A stretch of 64,000 bases of DNA, taken from positions 3,782,001-3,846,000 of the forward strand of contig NZ_JAPEMM010000001.1 in NCBI RefSeq assembly GCF_026342735.1, in the 5' to 3' direction. A program made the position numbers and the translations under genes. Positions 25,519 through 33,459 of the stretch are shown one piece after another (the first letter of the stretch is position 1; each line of letters starts with the position of its first letter). The notes below the pieces were generated by a model. The model was given only the letters and a program-made list of their open reading frames with translations. It searched no databases and was not told the origin of the DNA. This stretch comes from Streptomyces sp. NBC_00193 (GTDB lineage Bacteria; Actinomycetota; Actinomycetes; Streptomycetales; Streptomycetaceae).

Positions 25519-26208
25519 GTGATCCGATTCGACAACGTCTCCAAGTCCTACCCGAAGCAGAGCCGCCCGGCACTCAGAGATGTCTCCCTGGACATTTCGA
25601 AGGGCGAGTTCGTCTTCCTGGTCGGCTCCTCCGGCTCCGGCAAGTCCACCTTCATGCGGCTCATCCTGCGCGAGGAGCGGGCGAGCCACGGCCAGGTGCA
25701 CGTCCTGGGCAAGGACCTCGCCAAGCTCTCCAACTGGAAGGTTCCGCAGATGCGGCGCCAGCTGGGGACCGTATTCCAGGACTTCCGCCTCCTGCCCAAC
25801 AAGTCGGTGGCCGACAACGTGGCCTTCGCCCAGGAGGTCATCGGCAGACCGCGCGGCGAGATCAAGAAGGCCGTTCCCCAGGTTCTGGAGCTCGTCGGCC
25901 TCGGCGGCAAAGAGGACCGGATGCCCGGCGAGCTCTCCGGCGGTGAGCAGCAGCGCGTGGCCATCGCCCGTGCCTTCGTCAACCGGCCGGCTCTGCTGAT
26001 CGCGGACGAGCCCACAGGCAACCTGGACCCCCAGACCTCCGTCGGCATCATGAAGCTGCTGGACCGGATCAACCGGACCGGCACCACCGTGATCATGGCG
26101 ACCCATGACCAGCAGATCGTCGACCAGATGCGCAAGCGCGTCATCGAACTCGAGCAGGGCCGTCTCGTCCGCGACCAGTCGCGCGGCGTCTACGGCTACC
26201 AGCACTGA
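25519..26208 (+). CDS. ftsE: Cell division ATP-binding protein FtsE
   Basis: 229 residues. It is the ATPase of the FtsEX complex, which couples ATP hydrolysis to activation of peptidoglycan hydrolases at the septum. Walker A is GSSGSGKST, the signature is LSGGEQQR, Walker B is LLIADEPTGNLDP, and the H-loop is MATHD. The GTG at 25519 gives the canonical MIRFDNVSKSY beginning. A TATGGT -10-like box at 25478-25483 lies upstream. ftsX follows after 17 bp. Confidence 0.96.
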   Translation: MIRFDNVSKSYPKQSRPALRDVSLDISKGEFVFLVGSSGSGKSTFMRLILREERASHGQVHVLGKDLAKLSNWKVPQMRRQLGTVFQDFRLLPNKSVADNVAFAQEVIGRPRGEIKKAVPQVLELVGLGGKEDRMPGELSGGEQQRVAIARAFVNRPALLIADEPTGNLDPQTSVGIMKLLDRINRTGTTVIMATHDQQIVDQMRKRVIELEQGRLVRDQSRGVYGYQH

Positions 26209-26225
26209 AAGGCTCCTGAGACGCG

Positions 26226-27149
26226 ATGCGCGCCCAGTTCGTCATGTCGGAGATCGGGGTCGGTCTCCGCCGCAATCTGACCATGACCTTCGCGGTCATC
26301 ATCTCCGTATCCCTCTCGCTGGCCCTGTTCGGCGGGTCCCTGCTCATGCGCGACCAGGTGAGCAAGATGAAGGGGTACTGGTACGACAAGGTCAACGTCT
26401 CCATCTACCTCTGCAACAAGAGCGACGCCGAGGCGACCAACGGGGCCTCCTGCTCCAAGGGCGCGGTGACCCCGGAGCAGAAGCAGGCCCTGGAGACCGA
26501 GCTCAAGGGCATGGACCTCGTCGAGGCCGTCACCTACGAGTCCTCCGACGAGGCCTTCAAGCACTACAAGGAGCAGTTCGGGCACACCGCCCTGGCCGCG
26601 TCCATCACCCCGGACCAGATGCCCGAGTCCTTCCGGGTGAAGCTCAAGCAGCCGGAGAAGTACAAGGTCATCACGACCTCCTTCTCCGGGCGGGACGGGG
26701 TCCAGTCGGTGGAGGACCAGCGCACCGTGCTGGACAACCTCTTCAGACTCCTCGGCTACCTCAACTGGGCCGCCCTCGGCATCATGCTGATCATGCTGGT
26801 CGTGGCCCTGCTGCTGATCGTCAACACGGTGCGCGTCTCGGCCTTCAGCCGTCGGCGCGAAACCGGGATCATGCGCCTGGTGGGCGCCTCCAGCTTCTAC
26901 ATTCAGGTGCCGTTCATCATGGAGGCCGCCTTCGCCGGCCTGATCGGCGCGCTGCTCGCGTGCGGGATGCTCGGCGCGGGCCAGTACTTCGTGATCGACC
27001 ACGGCGCCGCACTGCGCGACAAGATGGAGCTCATCAACTTCATCGGCTGGGACTCGGTCCTGACCAAGCTGCCGCTCGTCCTGGTCATCGGCGTCCTGAT
27101 GCCCTCCCTGGCCGCCTTCATCGCGTTGCGCAAGTACCTGAAGGTTTGA
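26226..27149 (+). CDS. ftsX: Cell division permease-like protein FtsX
   Basis: 307 residues. One helix near the N-terminus (TMTFAVIISVSLSLALFGG), an extracytoplasmic domain of about 140 residues, then three helices with the MacB/FtsX-type motif RRRETGIMRLVGAS. It is the membrane partner of FtsE. The gene ends LKV-stop at 27147-27149, and that TGA lies inside the TTGACGTC that begins the adjacent TnpB element. The C-terminus is of normal form, so the insertion did not visibly truncate it. Confidence 0.95.
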   Translation: MRAQFVMSEIGVGLRRNLTMTFAVIISVSLSLALFGGSLLMRDQVSKMKGYWYDKVNVSIYLCNKSDAEATNGASCSKGAVTPEQKQALETELKGMDLVEAVTYESSDEAFKHYKEQFGHTALAASITPDQMPESFRVKLKQPEKYKVITTSFSGRDGVQSVEDQRTVLDNLFRLLGYLNWAALGIMLIMLVVALLLIVNTVRVSAFSRRRETGIMRLVGASSFYIQVPFIMEAAFAGLIGALLACGMLGAGQYFVIDHGAALRDKMELINFIGWDSVLTKLPLVLVIGVLMPSLAAFIALRKYLKV

Positions 27150-27290
27150 CGTCCTCCCCTTCGGCGAACGAAGTGGATTCCTACCTCACGCTGCCTGGCG
27201 GGCCGGCGGCCCGCCAGGTCTTACGCGATCAGCGGTAGCCGGGTCGAGACCAGCCCGGACGAGCATCACGCGTGCGGAGTTCTTGTCCCT
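27146..27290 (-). ncRNA. Candidate right-end (omega/re) guide RNA of TnpB
   Basis: In this family the guide RNA scaffold overlaps the 3' end of tnpB and the element's right end. Here that region is 27290 down to 27146 on the minus strand, ending in the hairpin and GACGTCAA. The guide would then read into the 3' end of ftsX in antisense. The 5' boundary is a guess and no expression evidence exists. Confidence 0.4.
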
Positions 27291-28388
27291 GGGGGACACG
27301 GCTCCGCACGCGGTGCACGTGTAGGTACGTTCCGACAGCGGCAGTGCGTGCTTGGTTCTCGCTCCGCATCGTCCGCAGTCCATGGTGGTGTGTGCGGGAT
27401 GCACGAGCCGTAGATCGCGGCCGTGCTTGCGCGCCATGGTGATCAGCTCGTGCTTGGTGGCCGAGATCGCCGCGTCCGCGGCCTTGCGGGCCATGGTGGA
27501 CTTCGCGAGGAACTTCGGCCGGAAGTCTTCCACCGCCAAGTGATCGAAGTCCGTCACGACGCGCTTGGCCCATTTGCGGGCCGTGTCCTGACGTTGCCGG
27601 GCGATCTTCTTGTGGGCCTTCGCGGCCTGGCGCCTGGCCTTGCGGTAGCCATTCGAGACGGCCTGTCCGCGCCGGGGCTTCCGGCGGGCCATCATCCGCT
27701 GGTAGCCGGCCAGCTTTCCGGCAGCCTTCCTCCCGTGCTCGGGGTGCGGGAGGTCGTGGTCGTCGCTGGTGGTGGTCGCGGTCTCCTTCACGCCCCAGTC
27801 GATACCGATCGCCGCACCGGTCGACGGGAGCGGCTGCGGCTCTGTCCGGACGACGAAGGAGGCGTACCAGTGGCCGAGGCTGTCGCGGTGGATGCGCACA
27901 CTGGACGGGTCGGTGGGCAGTTCCCGCGACCACACCACGGTCAGCGATATCCCGCCCGCCAGACACAGGCGGGCATCCTTCAGCCGAAAGCCACGGCGGG
28001 TGTAGTTGAGGGTCGGATGCGCGACAGCCCTCTTCTTGAACCGGGGCATCCCGGACCGCCGCAGCACCGGCAAGCGTGCCTTCATGTCCTTCAACACTTT
28101 GGTGCGTGACGTGGCGAAGTCCCGGACGGCTTGCTGCTGCGGCACACTCCCACCCGCGCGCAGCCACTCGTGCTCACCGCGCCACCCGGTCAGCATCCTG
28201 TCGAGGCCGGCGGGTCCACACTTCTCTTCGGGCTTGTGTGCCGCCCGGGATGTGGCGACACATTGGTTCCACACCCACCGGCACCGGGCCCACTCGGACA
28301 GCAGGGCTGTGCGGGCTTTGGACGACACGCGCAGCCGGTAGGTGTACCGGGCGTGCCCGGCCTTCCCGCCCTCTGCGATTGCCGCCAT
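27186..28388 (-). CDS. tnpB: TnpB, IS200/IS605 family RNA-guided nuclease (OrfB transposon protein)
   Basis: 400 residues. It starts with the HARYTYRLRV segment typical of the OrfB N-terminal domain. RuvC residues appear intact: D in IGIDWGVKET, E in LAVEDFRPKF, and the last D in PRDKNSARV. The zinc finger CGRCG ... CTACG lies between the last two. Lysine/arginine-rich helices (KAHKKIARQRQ) would contact RNA. Members process their own right-end RNA and cut DNA next to a target-adjacent motif (established for the family). There is no Shine-Dalgarno sequence; TTGACGTC directly abuts the ATG. No frameshift or stop is seen, so the gene could be active. Confidence 0.92.
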   Translation of the reverse strand: MAAIAEGGKAGHARYTYRLRVSSKARTALLSEWARCRWVWNQCVATSRAAHKPEEKCGPAGLDRMLTGWRGEHEWLRAGGSVPQQQAVRDFATSRTKVLKDMKARLPVLRRSGMPRFKKRAVAHPTLNYTRRGFRLKDARLCLAGGISLTVVWSRELPTDPSSVRIHRDSLGHWYASFVVRTEPQPLPSTGAAIGIDWGVKETATTTSDDHDLPHPEHGRKAAGKLAGYQRMMARRKPRRGQAVSNGYRKARRQAAKAHKKIARQRQDTARKWAKRVVTDFDHLAVEDFRPKFLAKSTMARKAADAAISATKHELITMARKHGRDLRLVHPAHTTMDCGRCGARTKHALPLSERTYTCTACGAVSPRDKNSARVMLVRAGLDPATADRVRPGGPPARQAA

Positions 28389-28537
28389 GACGTCAACCTA
28401 GGAAGCCCGGCTCGGTTCCCTCCCCCGGTACCCGGACTCCTCACTCGAACGAGTGGCCGACCGTCCGTGCCGCCGGAAGGCGCGCAGCCTCCGGCCAGGC
28501 GGTGGTGAGCGTCCTTGTGCGGTCTGCTCAACCTTCC

Positions 28538-28564
28538 TTGCTGTCACGGGGCTTGTCGTACACT
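28538..28564 (+). promoter_or_regulatory. Candidate promoter of the S41 protease gene
   Basis: TTGCTG (28538-28543) and TACACT (28559-28564) are separated by 15 bp, slightly short. The -10 box ends 7 nt before the ATG at 28572, and no ribosome binding site is visible, suggesting a leaderless transcript. Confidence 0.4.
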
Positions 28565-28571
28565 CGGCGCC

Positions 28572-29795
28572 ATGCTGGGCTTGCCGAGTATTCCCGCCTC
28601 CTGTCTCCGGCCCCGCGACGTGCGTCGCGGGGCCGTTTTGACGTTGGTCTTCCTCGCCGCCGTGGGGGCCGGTGCGTGCACCGGGAGCTGGGACCGCTCC
28701 GGGCCCGAGCCCTTCGCGGGGCCCGCCGCCCTGCTGGTCGGTACGGAGCCCTCCGCGGCCGTGCCCGGGCCGCGGGCGCCGGCACTTCGCCGGGCGGCCA
28801 CCGCCGACCGGGACGAGGTGGCCCGCGCGGCCGCCGAGGCCGTCGCCGAGGGCAAGTCCGCCAAGTCGGCGGCCCAGGACGTCGTCAGCCGCAGCGGGGA
28901 CCGCTGGGCCGCGGTGTACGACCAGGGCGAGTACGAGGCCTTCGCCGACGACCTGGACGGCCACTGGACGGGCGTGGGCCTGTGGGCCGGGCGGCTGCGC
29001 GACGGCCGCATCGAGATCGACCGGGTGCAGCCCGACAGCCCCGCGGCGCGGGCCGGGATGCGCGCCGGGGACCGGCTGCTCAGCATCGACGGGCAGGGTG
29101 TGACCGGGCTCAAGGTGGCCGAGGTGGTGGCCCTGCTGCGCGGCGAGGCCGGCACCCCCGTGGAGCTGAAGCTGACCCGCGGCGGGGCCGACGTCACGCA
29201 GACCGTGCGGCGCGAGAAGCTGCGCAGCGAGCCCGTGACGGTACGGGAGCTGCCGGGCGGGATCACGGTCATCAAGGTCGCCTCCTTCACCCGGGGTTCC
29301 GGCGACCGGGTCCGCTCCGCGGTCCGCGCGGCCCCGGCCGGCGGCGGGGTCATGCTCGACCTGCGCGGCAACACCGGCGGCCTGGTCACCGAGGCCGTGA
29401 CGGCCGCCTCCGCCTTCCTGGACGGCGGGCTGGTGGCGACGTACGACGTGCGCGGTGCGCAGCGCGCCCTCTACGCGGCCCCGGGCGGCGATACGGCCCG
29501 GCCGCTGGTGGCGCTGATCGACGGCGGCACGATGAGCGCGGCCGAACTGGTCACCGGAGCCCTCCAGGACCGCGGCCGCGCGGTGGCGGTCGGCACCCGC
29601 ACCTTCGGCAAGGGTTCGGTGCAGATGCCGACGGAGCTGCCGGACGGCTCGGTGGCGGAGCTGACGGTGGGGACGTACCGCACTCCGGCGGGCCGCAGTC
29701 TGGACGGCGCGGGCATCACCCCGGACCTGGCGGCGGCGGACCGGGTCGAGGAACGGGCCCGCACGGTATTGAGTGGCATCGGAGTGGGTCCGTAG
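28572..29795 (+). CDS. S41 family C-terminal processing peptidase, exported
   Basis: 407 residues. An N-terminal hydrophobic segment (VLTLVFLAAVGAGAC) is a signal sequence or anchor; the cysteine at its end could be lipidated, but the -3 residue is glycine, so this is uncertain. A PDZ domain at about 130-215 contains VQPDSPAARAGMRAGDRLLSI. The serine is in GTMSAAELV and the lysine in FGKGSVQ, the Ser/Lys dyad of tail-specific proteases. It sits directly before smpB and ssrA. Tail-specific proteases degrade tmRNA-tagged proteins in some bacteria, so a link to trans-translation is tempting but unproven. Confidence 0.9.
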   Translation: MLGLPSIPASCLRPRDVRRGAVLTLVFLAAVGAGACTGSWDRSGPEPFAGPAALLVGTEPSAAVPGPRAPALRRAATADRDEVARAAAEAVAEGKSAKSAAQDVVSRSGDRWAAVYDQGEYEAFADDLDGHWTGVGLWAGRLRDGRIEIDRVQPDSPAARAGMRAGDRLLSIDGQGVTGLKVAEVVALLRGEAGTPVELKLTRGGADVTQTVRREKLRSEPVTVRELPGGITVIKVASFTRGSGDRVRSAVRAAPAGGGVMLDLRGNTGGLVTEAVTAASAFLDGGLVATYDVRGAQRALYAAPGGDTARPLVALIDGGTMSAAELVTGALQDRGRAVAVGTRTFGKGSVQMPTELPDGSVAELTVGTYRTPAGRSLDGAGITPDLAAADRVEERARTVLSGIGVGP

Positions 29796-29813
29796 TGCGA
29801 AAATGACCGCACT

Positions 29814-30299
29814 ATGGCTAAGGAAACAGGGCGCAAGCTGATCGCCCAGAACAAGAAGGCGCGGCACGACTACACGATCATCGACACCTACGAGTGCGGC
29901 CTCGTGCTCACGGGTACCGAGGTCAAGTCCCTGCGTCAGGGCCGTGCCTCGCTGGTGGACGGCTTCGTGTCGGTGGAGAGCGGCGAGGCCTGGCTCTACA
30001 ACGTGCACGTGCCGGAGTACAGCCAGGGCACCTGGACCAACCACAGCGCGCGCCGCAAGCGCAAGCTCCTCCTGCACCGCGAGGAGATCGACAAGCTGGA
30101 CTCGAAGACGGGGGAGACCGGCAACACGATCGTGCCGCTCGCCCTCTACTTCAAGGACGGCCGGGCCAAGATCGAGATCGCGCTGGCGAAGGGCAAGAAG
30201 GAGTACGACAAGCGGCAGGCGCTGCGCGAGAAGCAGGACACGCGCGAGACGAACCGGGTGATCTCGGCCGTGAAGCGCAAGGAGCGCGGCCAGCTTTAA
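29814..30299 (+). CDS. smpB: SsrA-binding protein SmpB
   Basis: 161 residues. It binds tmRNA and carries it to stalled ribosomes. Conserved features are present: ARHDYTIIDTYECGLVLTGTEVKSL-type core (GLVLTGTEVKSLR), WLYNVHVPEY, and the basic C-terminal tail with KKEYDKRQALREKQ that contacts the decoding centre. The start lies 18 bp after the protease stop, and its own tmRNA gene lies 126 bp downstream. Confidence 0.97.
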   Translation: MAKETGRKLIAQNKKARHDYTIIDTYECGLVLTGTEVKSLRQGRASLVDGFVSVESGEAWLYNVHVPEYSQGTWTNHSARRKRKLLLHREEIDKLDSKTGETGNTIVPLALYFKDGRAKIEIALAKGKKEYDKRQALREKQDTRETNRVISAVKRKERGQL

Positions 30300-30425
30300 T
30301 GTCCTGGCACGCGGTGGTCCACTTCGCGTACCATGGCGTCAGCACCACGCGCTTGCGGGTGGTGCCGGTCGGTCGGAACGCATGGAGAGCGCCGGCGGAT
30401 CTCATAACTGAACAGCGTGAAACAT

Positions 30426-30811
30426 GGGGATGATCGGTTTCGACAGCGGATGTCGATGTAGGGGAAGCGAGCCGAGAAAGCGGCAATGATCTCGTTAACC
30501 ATATGTCGCAAACAATAATCGCCAACTCCAAGAGCGATAACTCCCGCTTCACCCTCGCTGCCTAATAACAGTGAGCTGAAGCCTCTGTGAGGAGCGTCAG
30601 CCCGGAAGTGGTCCCGGTCCGGATCCTGGCGTCAATTAGGGATCTAAACCTCTAACTCCGGTCACGGGGGATAGAGGGAAATCAAACAGTGACTGAGCCC
30701 GTCGGAGACTTGTCCGTGTGATCTCCGGGGCCGAGAAAAGCGCAGCGGAATGCGCTCGGAGAAGCCCTACTTCTGCACCGTTGGACGCGGGTTCGATTCC
30801 CGCCATCTCCA
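30426..30811 (+). ncRNA. ssrA: Transfer-messenger RNA (tmRNA)
   Basis: The tRNA-like ends pair: 5' GGGGATG with 3' CATCTCC, followed by discriminator A at 30811; CCA is not encoded. The 3' end has GGTTCGATTCC of the T-arm. The tag frame opens at 30521 with GCC and reads ANSKSDNSRFTLAA, ending TAATAA at 30563. The resume codon, hydrophobic LAA tail and one-piece structure are standard. Mature ends are set by pairing and may be off by a few nucleotides. Confidence 0.95.
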
Positions 30812-30829
30812 CAACCCCCATGTTGGGTG

Positions 30830-30861
30830 AAGGCCCCGCGGCCGTCAGGCTGCGGGGCCTT
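30830..30861. terminator. Terminator between ssrA and the convergent MFS gene
   Basis: AAGGCCCCGC (30830-30839) pairs with GCGGGGCCTT (30852-30861) around a 12-nt loop. It lies 19 nt after the tmRNA and also faces the end of the minus-strand transporter gene. Confidence 0.8.
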
Positions 30862-30924
30862 CGTCGTGCCCGGGCGTAGCCGGCGGCTGCCCGCTCGGGG
30901 CTCCCGCTGCCCGCTGCCGTGCCG

Positions 30925-32238
30925 TCACCGGGTGCGGGTGACGGCCCGTGACGCACCCACGAGGAGCGCCAGCAGTGCCGCCGCCGCGGGCAGGGCGTAC
31001 GGGGCCGTCGTGCCCCAGCGGTCGATCGCCGAGCCCGCCGTCGCGGAGCCCGCCGCGATGCCGGCGAAGATCGCGGTGACGGCCAGGGTCATCCCTTCGT
31101 TGAGCCGGCCCGGCGGGATCACGGCGTGGATCCGGGACATCGCGGTGACCATGACCGGGGCCGTGGCCATGCCGGCCGCGAGCAGGGCCGCCGCGAGGGC
31201 CGGGACCGAGCCGGTGGCCGCCGCGGCCCAGGGCAGTGCCATCGCCGCGGCCAGGACGGCCAGGCAGGCCGGCAGCCCGCGCGGGCGCAGGGTGCCGTAG
31301 AGCAGGCCGGCCAGGCAGGAGCCCGCCGCCTGCAGGGCGATGACCGGGCCCGAGAGTGCGCCGAGGCCGTGGCCGCCGAGGTGGGCGACGGAGGTGATCT
31401 CCAGCGAGCCGAACATCGTGCCCAGGACGAAGAAGAGGGGGAGGAGGCGTCCCAGGGCCCGCAGCGGGGACCTGCCGCGGACCGGCGCCGCCGCCGGGGG
31501 CTCCGTGGCGCGGTGGGCCGTGAAGACCAGCATCCCGGTCAGGAGCAGCGCGGCGCCGGCGAGCGTGCCCGCTTCCGGGAAGACGGTGGTGCAGAGGAAC
31601 GCGGCGACCACCGGCCCGAGCATGAACGCCAGCTCGTCCGCGGCCTGTTCGAAGGACATCGCGGTGTGGTGCGCCGCGGGGTCGCCCTTCAGCAGGTGCG
31701 TCCAGCGGGCGCGGGACATGCCGCCGATGTTGGGGGTGGTCGCGGTGGCGGCGTAGGAGGCGAAGAGGGTCCAGGCGGGGGCCTCGGTGCGGACGCACGC
31801 GACGAGCGAGAGCGAGCCGAGCACGGCGACCAGGGTGGCGGGTACGGCGACGCGGGCCTGCCCGTGCCGGTCGACCAGCCGGGCCGTCCAGGGGGCCACG
31901 ACCGCGGTGGCCGCCAGACCGGCCGCGACGACCCCGCCGGCGAGGGCGTACGAGCCGCGCTGGCCCGCGATCATCATGACGGCGCTGATCCCGAACATGC
32001 CCATGGGGAGCCGGGCGATGAGGTTCCCGGTGGTGAAGCCGCGCGTACCGGGCAGCGCGAAGAGCCGGCGGTACGGGCCCGGGGCGCGGGCCGGCCGCGC
32101 CGCGCGGGCCGGGTGCTGCTGCCGCGCAGGGGCGGCGGCGAGCACCAGCGTGGTGCCGGTGACGGCCATGAGAGGGGCGGACGCGGTGGCCGCGGCGGAC
32201 GGTGCGGACGCGGCGGACGGTGTGGACGTGGTGGGCAT
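30925..32238 (-). CDS. MFS transporter
   Basis: 437 residues with about twelve predicted membrane helices. The intracellular loop motif is recognisable in TARLVDRHGQARVAVPATLV, between helices 2 and 3. An Ala/Ser/Thr-rich N-terminus of about 25 residues precedes the first hydrophobic stretch. ATG 32238 was used; it lies 84 bp from a divergently transcribed LysR gene, so the pump is probably a LysR target. Substrate unknown. Many MFS members of this form export drugs or metabolites. Confidence 0.85.
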   Translation of the reverse strand: MPTTSTPSAASAPSAAATASAPLMAVTGTTLVLAAAPARQQHPARAARPARAPGPYRRLFALPGTRGFTTGNLIARLPMGMFGISAVMMIAGQRGSYALAGGVVAAGLAATAVVAPWTARLVDRHGQARVAVPATLVAVLGSLSLVACVRTEAPAWTLFASYAATATTPNIGGMSRARWTHLLKGDPAAHHTAMSFEQAADELAFMLGPVVAAFLCTTVFPEAGTLAGAALLLTGMLVFTAHRATEPPAAAPVRGRSPLRALGRLLPLFFVLGTMFGSLEITSVAHLGGHGLGALSGPVIALQAAGSCLAGLLYGTLRPRGLPACLAVLAAAMALPWAAAATGSVPALAAALLAAGMATAPVMVTAMSRIHAVIPPGRLNEGMTLAVTAIFAGIAAGSATAGSAIDRWGTTAPYALPAAAALLALLVGASRAVTRTR

Positions 32239-32322
32239 GGGTCAAGGCTCGGGCCGGGGCCCGTCCGCGGTCCAACACCTGTTCGGGGGCCATTCACCGC
32301 TTCCTGTTGTTAGTCTCCGCAG

Positions 32323-33294
32323 GTGACGCCCCGAGACGTGGAACCCCGCCTGCTGCGCGCCTTCCTCGCCGTGGCCGAGGAGCTGCACTTCACCCGTGCC
32401 GCCGCCCGGCTCTACGTGGCCCAGCAGGCCCTCAGCCGGGACGTGCGCCGGCTCGAACAGACCCTGGGCGCGCCCCTGTTCGTCCGTACCACCCGCGCCG
32501 TGGAGCTGACCCCGGACGGGGAGCGGCTGCTGCCCCTGGCCCGGGGCGTGCTGCGGGCCCACGAGGAGCTGGCCGGGGCGTTCACCGCCGGAGCGGGGCC
32601 CCGGCCGCTGCTCGTCGACCTCAACACCGACGGCCCCGGGACCGCCCGCACCGTCCTGGACCGGGCCCGCGAACTGGCCCCCGACTGCGAGCTGATGGCC
32701 CGCTTCGAGTCCGGGCTCACCCACGCCGCCGCCGAGATCGCGGCGGGCCGCCTCGACGTCTCCTTCGGGTACGCCGACGGCCTCGACCCGGCGCTGCGGT
32801 CCCGCCTCGCGCGGACGCCCGTACGGTACGAGCCCCTCGCCGTGCTGCTGCCCGAGGGGCACGCGCTGGCCGCGCTGGACGCCGTACCGCTGGACGCGCT
32901 GCGCGGCGAGACGGTGTACACCGGGGCCGGGAACCCGCGGACCCTGGAATGGACCGGGCTGGCGCGCGAGCTGTTCGCCGGCCGGGGCATCGCGTCCGCG
33001 CCGCCCGCGCCGGTGGCGGTGGGCAAGGAGGAGTTCCGCCGGGTCATGGCCAAAACGGGCTGCCCCGTCCTCGCCACGGTGGGCTTCGTCGACATGCCCG
33101 GCTGCGTCAAGCGGCCGCTGACCGCCCCGGTGCCGCTGTCGCCGCTGTCCATGGTGTGGCGGAAGGGATCGAGTCATCCCGGGCTGGACGCGCTGCGCCG
33201 CGCCGCCGCGGAGCTCGGGGCGGGGCACGGCTGGCTGGAGGTGCCCCCGGACAGCTGGCTGCCCGCGCTCACACCCGACCCGGGCGGCGGGTGA
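32323..33294 (+). CDS. LysR family transcriptional regulator
   Basis: 323 residues. The N-terminal winged HTH is typical: RLLRAFLAVAEELHFTRAAARL, then QQALSRDVRRLEQTLGAPLFVRT (given in parts). The remainder is a periplasmic-binding-like effector domain. GTG at 32323 opens TPRDVEPRLLRAF. It is divergent from an MFS gene 84 bp away, the usual LysR-target arrangement. Its end overlaps the outermost half of a candidate GlnR box that serves narK. Confidence 0.92.
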   Translation: MTPRDVEPRLLRAFLAVAEELHFTRAAARLYVAQQALSRDVRRLEQTLGAPLFVRTTRAVELTPDGERLLPLARGVLRAHEELAGAFTAGAGPRPLLVDLNTDGPGTARTVLDRARELAPDCELMARFESGLTHAAAEIAAGRLDVSFGYADGLDPALRSRLARTPVRYEPLAVLLPEGHALAALDAVPLDALRGETVYTGAGNPRTLEWTGLARELFAGRGIASAPPAPVAVGKEEFRRVMAKTGCPVLATVGFVDMPGCVKRPLTAPVPLSPLSMVWRKGSSHPGLDALRRAAAELGAGHGWLEVPPDSWLPALTPDPGGG

Positions 33295-33317
33295 GTGCAA
33301 GGTTTCCCGACGGTCAT
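33291..33317. promoter_or_regulatory. Candidate GlnR box upstream of narK
   Basis: Read on the minus strand from 33317, the sequence is ATGAC-N6-GAAAC-N6-CTCAC. This fits the actinobacterial GlnR consensus gTnAC-N6-GaAAc-N6-gTnAC, with the lower-weight g changed in the two outer half-sites. It lies about 145 bp before the narK start and just overlaps the LysR stop. GlnR control of nitrate assimilation genes is established in Streptomyces; binding here is inferred. Confidence 0.5.
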
Positions 33318-33459
33318 CCGGCGGGGACCGGGGCCGAAACGAGCCGTTCCTACGGTCGTCACCACGGACGAGACGCGACGAGCCCGAAAGGCCGAAAGGC
33401 CGGCGAGGCCGACGGGCGCGACGAGCGCGACGTGATCGCAGCAGCTGTGGAGGCGTGTG

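Larger units (their letters stand above)
27146..28396 (-). mobile_element. Solitary IS200/IS605-like element carrying only tnpB
   Basis: On the minus strand the element runs from TTGACGTC (complement of 28389-28396), just before the tnpB ATG, to GACGTCAA (complement of 27146-27153). The right end has a small hairpin, arms 27159-27163 and 27169-27173, followed by GGGGAGGACGTCAA, close to the GGGGAGGATGTCAA-type right end familiar from IS605 relatives. No tnpA is present, so it cannot move alone unless a TnpA acts in trans. It lies between ftsX and the protease gene in an otherwise conserved neighbourhood. Confidence 0.7.

Noticed and set aside
27186..28388. Cas12 or CRISPR-associated effector
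   Set aside because: At 400 residues with OrfB N- and C-terminal features it is TnpB; no CRISPR array or cas genes are near.
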